Origin: Mesorhizobium japonicum MAFF 303099
Lineage (GTDB): Bacteria > Pseudomonadota > Alphaproteobacteria > Rhizobiales > Rhizobiaceae
Direction of reading: 5' to 3'
NCBI RefSeq assembly: GCF_000009625.1
Contig: NC_002678.2
Location: forward strand, 2,232,001 to 2,296,000
DNA: 64,000 nucleotides
The notes beneath the pieces were generated by a model. That model was not told where the DNA came from. It saw only the letters and a program-made list of their open reading frames with translations, and did no database searches. Within the stretch, counting starts at the first letter, position 1, and each line of letters opens with the position of its first letter. A program made the position numbers and the translations under genes. Positions 1 to 8,304 of this stretch are shown here, in pieces.

Positions 1-102
1 GAGCGCGTCGTCGGCGACGGCTGTGCCTGCCAGCAGACCGAGCAGCGCAACGCCAAATCCGGCGCCCGCGACTGTCTTCCATTCCCCTGCCCTGAACGTC
101 AT
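1..102 (-). CDS. N-terminus of a secreted protein (gene runs off the left edge)
   Basis: On the minus strand an open frame starts with ATG at 102 and runs 34 codons off the window edge. The visible part is a classical Sec signal peptide: a short charged N-region (MTFRAGEWK), a hydrophobic core (VALLGLLAG) and a likely cleavage after AVA, followed by DDAL. A GAGG ribosome-binding site lies just upstream. The mature protein is not visible, so its function cannot be assigned. It is transcribed divergently from the DsrE-like gene at 198. Confidence 0.55.
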   Translation of the reverse strand, partial: MTFRAGEWKTVAGAGFGVALLGLLAGTAVADDAL

Positions 103-197
103 GTGGCCTCTCCTCGCATCGGCAGGACGTAGCGTCAATTTATGCTAGTATTGCCGCCACAGCCACGCAAATCGCGGTAAGATCTGAGGAGGATGCC

Positions 198-635
198 ATG
201 CGCCGACGCGACATGTTCCGCGCGGTTCTTGCCGGAACCGGAACGTTTCTCGGCCTGCGGGCGGTGCAGGCCGCGGCCACGGAAACCCCACGGCTGAAGG
301 TTGCCTATCATCTGAGCGATGTGGACAAGGTCAACTTCGTGCTCGGCAATATCAAGAACCACTATGAGGGCACCGGCGGCAATGTCGACATCGCGCTGGT
401 CGTGCATGGCCCGGCCCTGGCGAGCTTCAAGTCGAAAGGCATATCTGCCGCGGTTTCCGGCCGCTTCGCCGGCCTGGTGCAGCAGGGCCTCGAGCCGCAA
501 GCCTGCGGCAACACCATGCGGGGTATGGATATTTCGCTCGCCGACCTGCTCGACGGCTTCCATGCCGCCGACAAGGGCGGCGTCGTCAAGCTCGCGGAAC
601 TGCAAAGCCAGGGCTATGCCTATCTGCGCCCCTGA
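198..635 (+). CDS. DsrE/DsrF-like secreted protein with Tat-type signal
   Basis: This 145-residue protein starts at an ATG preceded by GAGGAGG at a good distance. Residues 1-27 resemble a twin-arginine signal (RRRDMFRAVLAGTGTFLG) with cleavage near VQAAA. The rest resembles the periplasmic DsrE-like family: a strand LKVAYHLSD, an INxxxH-like stretch (GNIKNHYEG) and the block DIALVVHGPAL followed by a conserved late cysteine (QACGNTMRG). Members of this family are thought to act in sulfur or redox chemistry, but the exact role is unknown. The following SDR gene is on the same strand 61 bp downstream and may be cotranscribed. The family call is by motif recognition only. Confidence 0.6.
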   Translation: MRRRDMFRAVLAGTGTFLGLRAVQAAATETPRLKVAYHLSDVDKVNFVLGNIKNHYEGTGGNVDIALVVHGPALASFKSKGISAAVSGRFAGLVQQGLEPQACGNTMRGMDISLADLLDGFHAADKGGVVKLAELQSQGYAYLRP

Positions 636-696
636 GGCTTGAACACCGGGGTGGCAAAGGCCTACGAAGGGCGGCGGACATGCCGGAGGAACAACA

Positions 697-1479
697 GTGC
701 CAGCCACCAATACGCTCAGCATCCCCGATCTCGCCGGCAAGGCGGTGCTTGTCACCGGCGCCTCGACCGGCATCGGTGCGGCCCTCGCGCTGGCCTATGC
801 CGCACAGAAATCCAAAGTGGCGCTGCACTACAATTCGAGCCAGGAGGCCGCCGAGAAACTCGCCAAGACCATTCGTGACAGCGGCGGCGAGGTGTTCCTC
901 GTCCAGGGCGATTTTTCCGTTCCAGCCGATGTCGAGCGGGTCGTCGAGGACAGCGCCCAGCATTTCGGCCGCCTCGACGGGCTGGTGAACAATGCCGGCG
1001 GCATGCTCGGCCGCATACCCTATGCCGAACAGACCGAAGCGCATTACGATGCCGTGATGGACCTCAACGCGCGTTCCGTGCTGACCGCCTCGCGCAAGGC
1101 GATGCCGTGGCTGAAGAAGCAGGGCGGCTTCATCGTCAATACCTCGTCGATCGCCGCGCGCAACGGGGCCGGCGGCGGCGCCGGCCTCTACGGCTCCGCC
1201 AAGGCGTTCGTCTCCAATGTGACGCGTGGCATGGCCAAGGAACTGATCGGCTTCGGCATCCGCGTCAACGCCGTGGCGCCCGGCACGATCCTGACACCCT
1301 TCCATGAGCGCTATTCGACCGACGAGCAGATCAAGGGCATGGTCGCGACCATTCCACAGGGTCGGGCCGGCACGGCGGAGGACTGCGTCGGCGCCTATCT
1401 ATTCCTCTCGTCGAACCTTTTGAGCGGCTACATCACCGGCCAGGTGATCGAGGTGAACGGCGGCCAGTTGATGCCGTGA
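697..1479 (+). CDS. SDR-family NAD(P)-dependent oxidoreductase
   Basis: This 260-residue protein is a classical short-chain dehydrogenase/reductase. The cofactor motif is GASTGIGAALA near residue 22, followed by NNAG near residue 100, a catalytic serine in NTSSIAA, and YGSAK as the Y-x-x-x-K pair. The C-terminal GQVIEVNGGQL is typical of the 3-oxoacyl-ACP reductase-like branch. The substrate cannot be read from sequence. It is followed 64 bp downstream by a small monooxygenase-fold gene on the same strand, so the two could form one transcription unit. Confidence 0.85.
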   Translation: MPATNTLSIPDLAGKAVLVTGASTGIGAALALAYAAQKSKVALHYNSSQEAAEKLAKTIRDSGGEVFLVQGDFSVPADVERVVEDSAQHFGRLDGLVNNAGGMLGRIPYAEQTEAHYDAVMDLNARSVLTASRKAMPWLKKQGGFIVNTSSIAARNGAGGGAGLYGSAKAFVSNVTRGMAKELIGFGIRVNAVAPGTILTPFHERYSTDEQIKGMVATIPQGRAGTAEDCVGAYLFLSSNLLSGYITGQVIEVNGGQLMP

Positions 1480-1543
1480 CCGGCTATCTGCATACTGACG
1501 GTCCGCATACTCTTGTCGAAGACTTTGAAGGGGAGACAACAGA

Positions 1544-1852
1544 ATGTACGGACTGATCGGCAAGATGCGCGCGTCACGCGGCCAGCGCGACGCGGTCATG
1601 GACCTGCTGCGCGCCAGCACCGGCGCCCTGCCCGGCTGCCTGAGCTATATCATCGCCACCGACCCGGCCGACGCCGATGCAATCTGGGTGACCGAGGTGT
1701 GGACGGACCAGGCAAGCCACAAGGCGTCGCTGCAACTTCCGGAAGTCCAGGCGGCAATCGCCAAGGCGCGCGCCTTCATCGCCGGCTTCGAGTTCCAGGT
1801 GGAGACCCATCCGGTCGGCGGCTTCGGGTTGCCTGACGGCAAGACGGGCTGA
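1544..1852 (+). CDS. Antibiotic biosynthesis monooxygenase (ABM) domain protein, YgiN-like
   Basis: This 102-residue protein has the pattern of the single-domain dimeric alpha+beta barrel ABM family: N-terminal strand YGLIGKMRA, helix RDAVMDLLRA, then SYIIATDPADADAIWVTEVW and a helical region with the usual SHKASL-LPEV. Related proteins are quinol monooxygenases or detoxification enzymes acting on quinones. A GGGGAGA ribosome-binding site precedes the ATG. It probably shares a transcript with the upstream SDR, and a pairing of oxidoreductase and ABM monooxygenase would suit quinone or aromatic detoxification; that link is inference. Confidence 0.8.
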   Translation: MYGLIGKMRASRGQRDAVMDLLRASTGALPGCLSYIIATDPADADAIWVTEVWTDQASHKASLQLPEVQAAIAKARAFIAGFEFQVETHPVGGFGLPDGKTG

Positions 1853-1873
1853 AGCCGAGGGCAGCTTTTTTCA

Positions 1874-1899
1874 GCACGGCGGGGTTCGCATCGCCGTGC
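1874..1899 (+). terminator. Hairpin downstream of the ABM gene
   Basis: An 8-bp perfect stem, GCACGGCG paired with CGCCGTGC, closes a 10-nt loop between the ABM gene and the AbrB-type gene. A T6 run lies before the stem (1865-1870) rather than after it, so it is not a canonical intrinsic terminator. It may be an mRNA 3'-end structure. Confidence 0.3.
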
Positions 1900-1919
1900 T
1901 TCGCGTCTAAGACCGAAAC

Positions 1920-3017
1920 ATGGATTCCTCGGCGCAACCTCCCGATCAGCCCGCCACTGAGCGCATGGCGCGGATACCCAAGCCTTGGCAATGGCTGGTC
2001 CTGCTCACCATCTCGGCCCTGTTTGCCGGCGCGCTCGAATTCGCCGCTCTGCCGGCGGCGCTGCTGATCGGACCGATGCTGGCGGCGATTGTCGCCGGCA
2101 CCAATGGCGCGACGGTGCGGGTGCCTCGCCTGCTGTTCGGCTCCGCCCAGGCCATTGTCGGCTGCCTCGTCGCCGCGTCGATCTCGGCCGACATCTTTCC
2201 CGTGTTCTACCAGGAATGGCCGCTGTTCCTCGGTGTGGTGATCGCCACCGTCGCGGCCTCCAGCCTGCTTGGCTGGCTGATCAGCCGCTGGCGCATCCTG
2301 CCCGGCACCACCGCCGTCTGGGGCTCCTCGCCTGGCGCCGCCACCGCCATGGTGCTGATGGCCGGCGCTTTTGGCGCCGACCAGCGCCTCGTCGCCTTCA
2401 TGCAATATCTGCGGGTCATCTTCGTTTCGATGACGGCGGCGATTGTCGCCAAGATGTGGGTCGACACGTCGGGCATCGAAGTCCCACCCATCATCTGGTT
2501 TCCGCCGATCGATGTCCAAGCCTTCGCCGCCACGTCAGGCATCGCGCTGGTCGGCGGCCTTGCGGGGAAGCTGTGCCGGCTGCCCTCGCCCTTCTTCCTC
2601 GGCACCTTCATCTTCGGCGCCATCGTCCATCTCGGCCTCGGCGTCGAGATGCAGTTGCCCCCCTGGCTGCTGGCGATCAGCTACGCCATGGTAGGCTGGT
2701 CGATCGGGCTGAACTTCACAAGGCCGATCCTGCGCCATGCGACGCGCGCTCTGCCGCAGATCATCGCCTCGATCGTGGCGCTCATAGCCTTTTGCGGCGG
2801 GCTCGCCTTCCTGATCAGCCATCTCCTGGGCATCGATCCGCTGACCGCCTATCTGGCGACCAGCCCCGGCGGCATGGACAGTGTCGCCATCATCGCCGCC
2901 GCGGCGCAGCACGTCGACATCTCCTTCGTCATGGCGCTGCAATCGGCCCGCTTCCTGATCGTGCTGCTCGTCGGCCCGAGCGTCGCCCGGCTGGTGGCCA
3001 GAAGCATCAGGGACTGA
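1920..3017 (+). CDS. AbrB-family integral membrane protein
   Basis: This 365-residue protein is almost entirely hydrophobic, with about ten predicted membrane segments. It has the duplicated architecture of the Pfam AbrB family (often labelled AbrB duplication or ammonia monooxygenase in genomes). The signature PAALLIGPMLAAIVAG near residue 55 is echoed in the second half, and the family motif SPGGMDSVAIIAA occurs near residue 320, with WGSSPGAATAMVLMA as its first-repeat counterpart. Members are proposed transporters or regulators; the substrate is unknown. The convergent LysR gene ends 6 bp past its stop codon. It is not the soluble Bacillus AbrB regulator. Confidence 0.8.
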   Translation: MDSSAQPPDQPATERMARIPKPWQWLVLLTISALFAGALEFAALPAALLIGPMLAAIVAGTNGATVRVPRLLFGSAQAIVGCLVAASISADIFPVFYQEWPLFLGVVIATVAASSLLGWLISRWRILPGTTAVWGSSPGAATAMVLMAGAFGADQRLVAFMQYLRVIFVSMTAAIVAKMWVDTSGIEVPPIIWFPPIDVQAFAATSGIALVGGLAGKLCRLPSPFFLGTFIFGAIVHLGLGVEMQLPPWLLAISYAMVGWSIGLNFTRPILRHATRALPQIIASIVALIAFCGGLAFLISHLLGIDPLTAYLATSPGGMDSVAIIAAAAQHVDISFVMALQSARFLIVLLVGPSVARLVARSIRD

Positions 3018-3023
3018 CAGGCT

Positions 3024-3947
3024 TCAGCGCTTTCGGTGCCCACTCTTCACCGCCGCTGTATTCGGCGCCGCCGCAAGCCGCTCGGGAAGGAAATCGACGA
3101 AGACGCGAACTTTTGGCGACAGATGGCGATTGGAGGGCCACAGCATCCGGAACTGGCCACGGCCGTCGATATGATCGTCCAGCACCGTGCGCAGCCTTCC
3201 GTCCAGCAGCGCCTCGCGGACCAGGAAATCCGGCATGCAGGCGATGCCGAGCCCGGCGATCGTGGCGCCCTTCAAGGCTTCCATATTGTTGCAGGTCAGC
3301 TTCGAGCGTATCTGCGGTTCGGCGCTTCCGGTGATGAATGGCCATTCAAGCAGCCTGCCGCTGTTGAGAAAGCGGAAATTTATGCCGAAATGCCGGATGA
3401 GGTCCGCCGGCTCGCCGGGCGTGCCGTGGCGCTCGAGATAGGAGGGCGCCGCGCACAAAAGCATGCGAAAGGGTCCAACGGGTCTCGACACCAATCGTGA
3501 ATCGGGCAGCTCGCCGCTGCGGATCGCGACGTCGATGCCTTCCTCGATGACGTCGACGATGCGGTCGTTGAAATCGATGTCGAGTTCGATCTCGGGATAG
3601 CGGGACATGAACTCCGACAGCACCGGCAAAAGCAGATGGTAGGTGACGATCGGAGTCGAGACGCGCAGCCGTCCGTGCGGCGTCTCCCGCGTCCGCGACA
3701 GCATCGCCTCGGCATCGTCGATGTCGTCGAGAATGCGCCGCACCCGCTCGTTGAACAGCCTGCCCTCTTCCGTCAGGCCAACGCGTCGCGTGCTGCGCTG
3801 CAGGAGCCGGACGCCGAGCTCCTGTTCGAGCCTGGCGACGCTTTTGCCGACGGCGGAGGCCGAAATGCCGAGCGCCCGGCCGGCAGCGATGAAACTGCCG
3901 AGCTCGGCGGTACGGGCGAAGGCCAGGAGGCCACTGAGACGATCCAT
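3024..3947 (-). CDS. LysR-family transcriptional regulator (CrgA-like branch)
   Basis: The product is 307 residues when started at MDRLSGLLAF. An upstream in-frame ATG at 4001 would add 18 atypical residues and run through the operator region. Residues 1-60 form the LysR winged helix-turn-helix (ELGSFIAAGRALGISASAVG, LEQELGVRLLQRSTRRV-LTEEG). The rest is a LysR substrate-binding domain (GRLRVSTPI, DRIVDVIEEGIDVAIR). It is divergent from the MFS transporter at 4095 and very probably controls it, from the inverted repeat between them. The inducer is unknown. Confidence 0.9.
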   Translation of the reverse strand: MDRLSGLLAFARTAELGSFIAAGRALGISASAVGKSVARLEQELGVRLLQRSTRRVGLTEEGRLFNERVRRILDDIDDAEAMLSRTRETPHGRLRVSTPIVTYHLLLPVLSEFMSRYPEIELDIDFNDRIVDVIEEGIDVAIRSGELPDSRLVSRPVGPFRMLLCAAPSYLERHGTPGEPADLIRHFGINFRFLNSGRLLEWPFITGSAEPQIRSKLTCNNMEALKGATIAGLGIACMPDFLVREALLDGRLRTVLDDHIDGRGQFRMLWPSNRHLSPKVRVFVDFLPERLAAAPNTAAVKSGHRKR

Positions 3948-3976
3948 CACAGTCTTCCATTCGAGCGTTTCAGTCC

Positions 3977-3999
3977 GGTATATCAGGAGATATAATACC
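3977..3999. promoter_or_regulatory. Putative LysR operator between divergent LysR and MFS genes
   Basis: An interrupted inverted repeat lies in the 147-bp divergent promoter: GGTATATC, then AGGA, then GATATA followed by ATACC. The arms TATATC/GATATA and GGTAT/ATACC pair, and the site contains a T-N11-A arrangement of the sort bound by LysR proteins. Its placement immediately upstream of the LysR start suits autoregulation and control of the transporter. Confidence 0.5.
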
Positions 4000-4094
4000 A
4001 TTTTTCCGGAAAGGTCCTTGACCTATCTTGTCCTTGCGACCGGCGCCGCGACCCACGCGCATGCCGGCGGATGCTGCTTCAGATAGGAAAATCC

Positions 4095-5627
4095 ATGATC
4101 TCGAAGACCCTGACCGGCCCGGCCGAGCGATGGCTCGTGCTCTTGTCGGTATGCCTTGCCGCGATGACCATGCCCTTGACCTTCACCGGCCCGGCCGTCG
4201 CGCTCTCCCGCATCGCGGCCGATCTCGGCGGCAGCCCGATCGCGCTCAACTGGGTGACGAACGCCTTCATGCTGACCTTCGGCGCCAGCCTGATGGCGGC
4301 AGGTGCGCTCGCCGACAACCAGGGCCGCAAGCGCGTCTTCCTCGCCGGCCTCTGCCTCTATGTCCTGGCGTCGCTCGGCGCGATGCTGGCACCGGGCATC
4401 GTCTGGTTCGACATGTTCAGGGCCGCGCAAGGCATCGGCAGTGCCTTGGCCTTCGCCGGCGGCGCCTCGGCACTTGCCCAGGAATTCGAGGGACCGCTGC
4501 GGCTGCGCGCCTTCTCCTTCCTCGGCACCAGTTTCGGCATCGGCCTCGCCTTCGGCCCGATCGCCTCGGGCCTGCTCATCTCCGCATTCGGCTGGCGGTC
4601 GATCTTTGTTCTGGTGGCAGTGCTGGCGATCGCCTCGGCGGTGCTTGGCCTGCGCACCATCCGGGAATCGCGCGACCCGGATGCGACCGGCCTCGACTGG
4701 GCGGGAGCCGGCACCTTCACGATCGCACTGGCTTTGCTGACCTATGGTGTCCTGCAGGCGCCGCAGAGCGGTTGGGCCGATCCCCTTGTCATCGGCCTGC
4801 TTGCGGCGGCCGCCCTCTTCTTCGCCGCCTTCATTATCGTCGAGCGGCGCGTGCGGCGGCCGATGCTCGACCTCACGCTGTTTCGCTTCCCCCGCTTCGT
4901 CGGCGTCCAGTTCCTGGCGGCGGCGCCGGCCTATGGTTTCGTCGTCCTGCTGGTGCTTTTGCCGATCCGCTTCATCGGCATCGAAGGGATGAGCGAGATC
5001 GAGGCCGGGCAGTTGATGATCTGCCTGTCGGGCCCGCTGCTGATCCTGCCATTGCTTGCCGGCCAGCTCGCGCGCTGGGTCGCGCCGGCCACGATCTGCG
5101 GCGCCGGCCTGGTGATCGCCGCGGCCGGCCTCGTCTGGCTGAGCCTGACACCGCCGGTCGCCGTCGCATTCGTGGCGCCGCTGGTGCTGATCGGCGTCGG
5201 CATCGCTTTGCCCTGGGGGCTGATGGACGGGCTCGCCGTCAGTGTCGTGCCCAGGGAGCGCGCCGGTATGGCGGTCGGCATCTTCAACACCACGCGTGTC
5301 GCTTGCGAGGGCGTGGCGGTGGCCATCGTCATGGCGACCCTGTCGGGCTTCACCGCGGCGCAACTCGCCACTCAAGGAGCCTCTTCCAGGGATGCGGCCG
5401 CCGCGGCGCAGTTGCTGGTGACCGGCAATGTCAGTGAAACGGCGCAACATCTGCCGACGGCCAGCGCTGTGGCTCTGGTCCAGGCCTATGAGACGGCGTT
5501 CGACAGGCTGCTGATCGTGCTGGCAGCGATTACCATCGTCACCGCCCTTGTCGTCTTCCTCGGCCTGCGCCGCGGATCGGCGGCGCAACACGAGCCTGTC
5601 TCCGTGCCGGTTTGCCAGGAAGGATAG
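4095..5627 (+). CDS. MFS drug-efflux transporter, DHA2 (14-TM) type
   Basis: This 510-residue protein has the length and hydrophobicity of a 14-segment major facilitator. I chose the ATG at 4095 because AGGAAA sits at the right distance; an earlier ATG at 4071 lacks one. Motif A-like sequence GALADNQGRKRVF lies in the loop between segments 2 and 3, and NWVTNAFMLTFGA is typical of EmrB/QacA-like exporters. It acts in the inner membrane as a proton-driven exporter. The divergent LysR gene is the probable regulator. The substrate cannot be deduced. Confidence 0.87.
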   Translation: MISKTLTGPAERWLVLLSVCLAAMTMPLTFTGPAVALSRIAADLGGSPIALNWVTNAFMLTFGASLMAAGALADNQGRKRVFLAGLCLYVLASLGAMLAPGIVWFDMFRAAQGIGSALAFAGGASALAQEFEGPLRLRAFSFLGTSFGIGLAFGPIASGLLISAFGWRSIFVLVAVLAIASAVLGLRTIRESRDPDATGLDWAGAGTFTIALALLTYGVLQAPQSGWADPLVIGLLAAAALFFAAFIIVERRVRRPMLDLTLFRFPRFVGVQFLAAAPAYGFVVLLVLLPIRFIGIEGMSEIEAGQLMICLSGPLLILPLLAGQLARWVAPATICGAGLVIAAAGLVWLSLTPPVAVAFVAPLVLIGVGIALPWGLMDGLAVSVVPRERAGMAVGIFNTTRVACEGVAVAIVMATLSGFTAAQLATQGASSRDAAAAAQLLVTGNVSETAQHLPTASAVALVQAYETAFDRLLIVLAAITIVTALVVFLGLRRGSAAQHEPVSVPVCQEG

Positions 5628-5643
5628 CTTGCACAGGCTTCTG

Positions 5644-5958
5644 TCAGGTGATGACAAGGCTCGCTATGCGGTCGCCATCCAGCGTGAAGGTCATGTCGCC
5701 CTCGCCGTTGAAGCCCTTGCCCTTGACGGCGATGCGGACGCGATAGGAGCCTTCTGCCGGCGTGATGCCGACAATGCTCAGATGCGACTTCACGCCGATA
5801 TTGTCCGACTGGTTCCAGCGGGCAATCTGCTCGCGCCCCTGGAACGACCGTCCCCAGTCGCTCAAGAACGCGTCGTCGGCAAAGATGCCTAGAAAGGCTT
5901 CCGTGTCGGCTTCATTGGTGGCCTCGACAAAGCGGCGGATGGGATTGGGCGTGGTCAT
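5644..5958 (-). CDS. SnoaL/NTF2-like small protein
   Basis: This 104-residue protein begins IRRFVEATNEADTEAFLGIFADDAFLSDWGR, which is the usual start of the NTF2-like/SnoaL fold, and ends in antiparallel strands (FTLDGDRIASLVIT). Members are ketosteroid-isomerase-fold proteins with varied or unknown roles. Its ATG overlaps the stop of the upstream esterase gene in a TGATG junction, so the two are translationally coupled. It is the last gene of the three-gene operon 7905-5644. Confidence 0.75.
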   Translation of the reverse strand: MTTPNPIRRFVEATNEADTEAFLGIFADDAFLSDWGRSFQGREQIARWNQSDNIGVKSHLSIVGITPAEGSYRVRIAVKGKGFNGEGDMTFTLDGDRIASLVIT

Positions 5959-6734
5959 CAGTCCAATCTGTGCATCAGATCATCATCCAGCCAGCGGCCG
6001 AAGAAATAGACCAGCTGCTTGTGCCACCACGGCCAGTCATGGCTGACGTCGCCGCCCCAATAGTCGACCCAGGCGGGAATGGATTTGTCGCGCAGGATCT
6101 GTTCCAGCTGGCGCGTCTCGACCAGCATGCGCTCTTCCCAGGCGCCCTGCCCGCAGCAGAATATCAACCGCAACGCCTTCAGCCGGGCCAAAAGCTTCGG
6201 GTCGACGATGCCGGGCAGATAGTCGAGCGGCGAGTTGTAGAAGATGTCGCCGTCCAGCACCTTGCCGAAGAAGTCGCGGGCTGAATAGACCCCCGACAGC
6301 GAAATGACACCGCTGGCCAGTTCGGGAAAGCGAAAGACGAAATTCGACGAATGGTAGCCGCCCATCGAACAGCCTGAAAACAGCGGCTTCAGCTTGCGCC
6401 CGCCATTAGCGGCCGATGCGGTGGACAGGATTTCCGGCAGCGCCTCCTCGCGCACATAGCGGAAATAGGCCTCGTGCCGGCCGATACGATGCGCGGTGTC
6501 GGCATGCTTGTCGAAGAAGGATTCCGAATCGATGCCGTCGACCGTGAACAGCTGGATACGGCCGGTGTCGATGAACTCGGCCAATGCGCCCACCCCGCCG
6601 GAATCCTCGAACTGGTAGAACCGTCCCTGCGAGGTCGGGAACACCACCACCGGCCTGCCGGCATGGCCGTAGCGCTTGTATTCCATGTCGCGGCCGAGCT
6701 TGCCGGAGAAATGCTTGTGATAGGAGATGTCCAT
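5958..6734 (-). CDS. Esterase-family alpha/beta hydrolase (esterase D/PHB depolymerase-like)
   Basis: This 258-residue protein has an alpha/beta-hydrolase layout: a central strand RPVVVFPTSQGRF, a nucleophile elbow GCSMGGYHS with serine, and a C-terminal histidine region (DVSHDWPWWHKQL). It resembles the family commonly annotated as esterase beside ATP-grasp genes. I chose the ATG at 6734, four bases beyond the stop of the ATP-grasp gene; an in-frame ATG at 6761 would overlap it by 23 bases and cannot be excluded. No signal peptide is seen, so it is cytoplasmic. The substrate is unknown. It lies between an ATP-grasp ligase and an NTF2-like protein in a tight operon. Confidence 0.78.
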   Translation of the reverse strand: MDISYHKHFSGKLGRDMEYKRYGHAGRPVVVFPTSQGRFYQFEDSGGVGALAEFIDTGRIQLFTVDGIDSESFFDKHADTAHRIGRHEAYFRYVREEALPEILSTASAANGGRKLKPLFSGCSMGGYHSSNFVFRFPELASGVISLSGVYSARDFFGKVLDGDIFYNSPLDYLPGIVDPKLLARLKALRLIFCCGQGAWEERMLVETRQLEQILRDKSIPAWVDYWGGDVSHDWPWWHKQLVYFFGRWLDDDLMHRLD

Positions 6735-6738
6735 CGTC

Positions 6739-7905
6739 TCAGGCCTTTTCCGCATGGACATAGGCGACCGCCTCGCGCAGCGCCGCCTGATCCTTCGAGC
6801 GCATCTGGTAGGCGTAATTTCCCATGGCGCGGCTGAAAACCTCTTCGATGGCCTGATGGTGGACGATCTTGTCGCGGTGCGCCGCTAGCACGTCCTCATG
6901 GCTGTGCAAATAGTGGAGGTGCCGCTTGCGGCTGGCATAGGCGGTGAAATACTTGCCCTCATAGGGCCCGCCGGCGGCATCCTTGACCACCATGTCGGCC
7001 CATGCCGCGTAGACGTCGATGTCGAACGTGTAGTTGATCGCGTCGGTCATCCAGGCGCCGGGCGGCCGCATGTTGACCTCCAGTGCGATGATCCGGTCGT
7101 CCCTGGTCTCGAACAGTTCGATGTGGAAGAAGCGCTCGCGCACGTCGAACGCCTTCAGGATCTTGCGGCCGGCCTCCTCGACCGCTGGCCTGATATGAGG
7201 AAAGCAGGTGTAGCTCATATGGCGGTCCTTGTTGACCACCTCCATGACGCTCTGGTCGTAGCGGTGGCTGGCCGCCAGCACCACCTCGCCGTCGCGGTTG
7301 ACCAGCCCGTCATAGGTCACCACCAGCCCCTCGATGAACTGCTCCATGACGAAGGTCACGTCCTCGGGCTTGTCCCGGAAGAACTGGTCCAGCTCCCCTG
7401 TGTTGGAGATCTTGAAGGTGTTCGAGGCGCCGGAGCCGCTGTCGGGCTTCACCACCACGGGATAGCCGACGCGGCGGATGAAAGTCATGGCGCCGGCGCG
7501 GTCGGAGCATTTGCGCTGTGCGATCGTCTCGACACCGCTCTTGCGGAAGAAGGCGCGCATGCGGCTCTTGCGCTTCAGGTTCTTCACGAAATCGAGCTTG
7601 GTGCCGTAGATGTTGAAGTCGGTGCGGATGTTGGCTTCCAGCTCCAGCCAGTGCTCGTTGAGCGATTCGAAGCGGTCGATGCGGCCCCATTTGTGGATGA
7701 AATGGCCCATCGCCCGGAACACCGGATCGTAGTCCTCCATGTCGGCGACGCGGTAATATTCCGAAAGCGCTGCCTTCAGTCTGCCGTCCAGCACGTCATA
7801 GGGCGCATCGCCAATGCCGAGCACGGTGGCGCCGGCCTTCTTCAGCCGATCGCAGAAATCGGCGCCGTTGGCCGGAAAATGCGGCGAGAAGAACACGAAA
7901 TTCAT
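6739..7905 (-). CDS. ATP-grasp domain protein (carboxylate-amine ligase-like)
   Basis: Starting at MNFVFFSPHFPANG the product is 388 residues, and GAGGGGGGTG lies at ribosome-binding distance; the upstream extension of 58 codons has no family features. The N-terminal part is a Rossmann-like pre-ATP-grasp domain (KKAGATVLGIGD). The ATP-grasp core contains YPVVVKPDSGSGASNTF, the hinge FVMEQFIEGLVVTYDG and the metal-binding segment IIALEVNMRPPGAW. Such enzymes form an acyl phosphate and couple it to an amine or other nucleophile. The substrate is unknown. It heads the minus-strand operon with the esterase and the NTF2-like gene. Confidence 0.8.
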   Translation of the reverse strand: MNFVFFSPHFPANGADFCDRLKKAGATVLGIGDAPYDVLDGRLKAALSEYYRVADMEDYDPVFRAMGHFIHKWGRIDRFESLNEHWLELEANIRTDFNIYGTKLDFVKNLKRKSRMRAFFRKSGVETIAQRKCSDRAGAMTFIRRVGYPVVVKPDSGSGASNTFKISNTGELDQFFRDKPEDVTFVMEQFIEGLVVTYDGLVNRDGEVVLAASHRYDQSVMEVVNKDRHMSYTCFPHIRPAVEEAGRKILKAFDVRERFFHIELFETRDDRIIALEVNMRPPGAWMTDAINYTFDIDVYAAWADMVVKDAAGGPYEGKYFTAYASRKRHLHYLHSHEDVLAAHRDKIVHHQAIEEVFSRAMGNYAYQMRSKDQAALREAVAYVHAEKA

Positions 7906-8023
7906 GGACACCCCCCTCATGGCGACGCACCGCAGCCCCGTCGCGAGCCAAGTCTGGCGCATTTGCAGCGTCTGGGGAAGAGCGCCCGCATCAGGGATAA
8001 TGTTCAACGGATTCAGCCCCTGC

Positions 8024-8052
8024 TTGCCTCTCACAAGCCGCTCCTGTATGAG
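8024..8052 (+). promoter_or_regulatory. Strong sigma-70-type promoter upstream of the leuA leader
   Basis: A TTGCCT -35 box (8024-8029) and a TATGAG -10 box (8047-8052) are separated by exactly 17 bp. The predicted start lies at about 8058-8060, at or next to the ATG of the leader ORF at 8060. The transcript would then be leaderless or nearly so, as reported for the trpL leader RNA of Sinorhizobium meliloti. Confidence 0.6.
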
Positions 8053-8059
8053 AACCGGC

Positions 8060-8176
8060 ATGAACACGCGCGTCACCACCGCTTCCCGTCAGACCGGCTT
8101 TGCCGGCGAGACCGTGCGCGCGCTTGCTTCGACCCTGCTTCTTCTCGGCCTTATCGGCGATCGCCGGGTTCGCTGA
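8060..8176 (+). CDS. Putative leuA leader peptide (leucine-rich, attenuator)
   Basis: A 38-codon ORF lies between the promoter and leuA. Its C-terminal third reads STLLLLGLIG, with four consecutive leucine codons at 26-29 (CTG CTT CTT CTC), further leucines at 22 and 31, isoleucine at 32 and valine at 37. This is the composition expected of a leader peptide that senses charged branched-chain tRNAs. The stop codon falls at the foot of a long hairpin (8176-8220). No ribosome-binding site is apparent, consistent with a leaderless start. Function as an attenuator is inferred from position and codons. Confidence 0.6.
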   Translation: MNTRVTTASRQTGFAGETVRALASTLLLLGLIGDRRVR

Positions 8177-8304
8177 AGGAGCGCCCGGCGGTCGAACCGC
8201 CGCGCAAGCGCATGCTCCTTGGCCAGTCTCAAAATTGGCAGTCACATCAAGCGAACGAAAATCTGGTAAAGGCGCCACTCGCCAGCCATCCGTCAAGGAC
8301 GGAT
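8176..8304 (+). promoter_or_regulatory. Candidate leuA attenuator hairpins
   Basis: Immediately after the leader stop, AAGGAGC (8176-8182) pairs with GCTCCTT (8214-8220), enclosing an inner stem CGGCGGT/ACCGCCG (8186-8202). A second perfect hairpin, ATCCGTC-AAG-GACGGAT, lies at 8288-8304 just before the leuA ribosome-binding site. No U-tract follows the first hairpin, so a classical terminator is not clearly present. Control could instead act on translation or processing. Confidence 0.45.

Noticed and set aside
1985..3334. A 449-codon plus-strand frame over the AbrB gene and LysR gene
   Set aside because: Shadow frame of the AbrB-type gene, rich in Arg, His and Pro and crossing into an opposite-strand gene.
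4023..5657. A 544-codon minus-strand frame opposite the MFS gene
   Set aside because: It is a GC-bias shadow rich in Arg, Gly and Gln with no family motif; the plus-strand MFS transporter has clear motifs and membrane segments.
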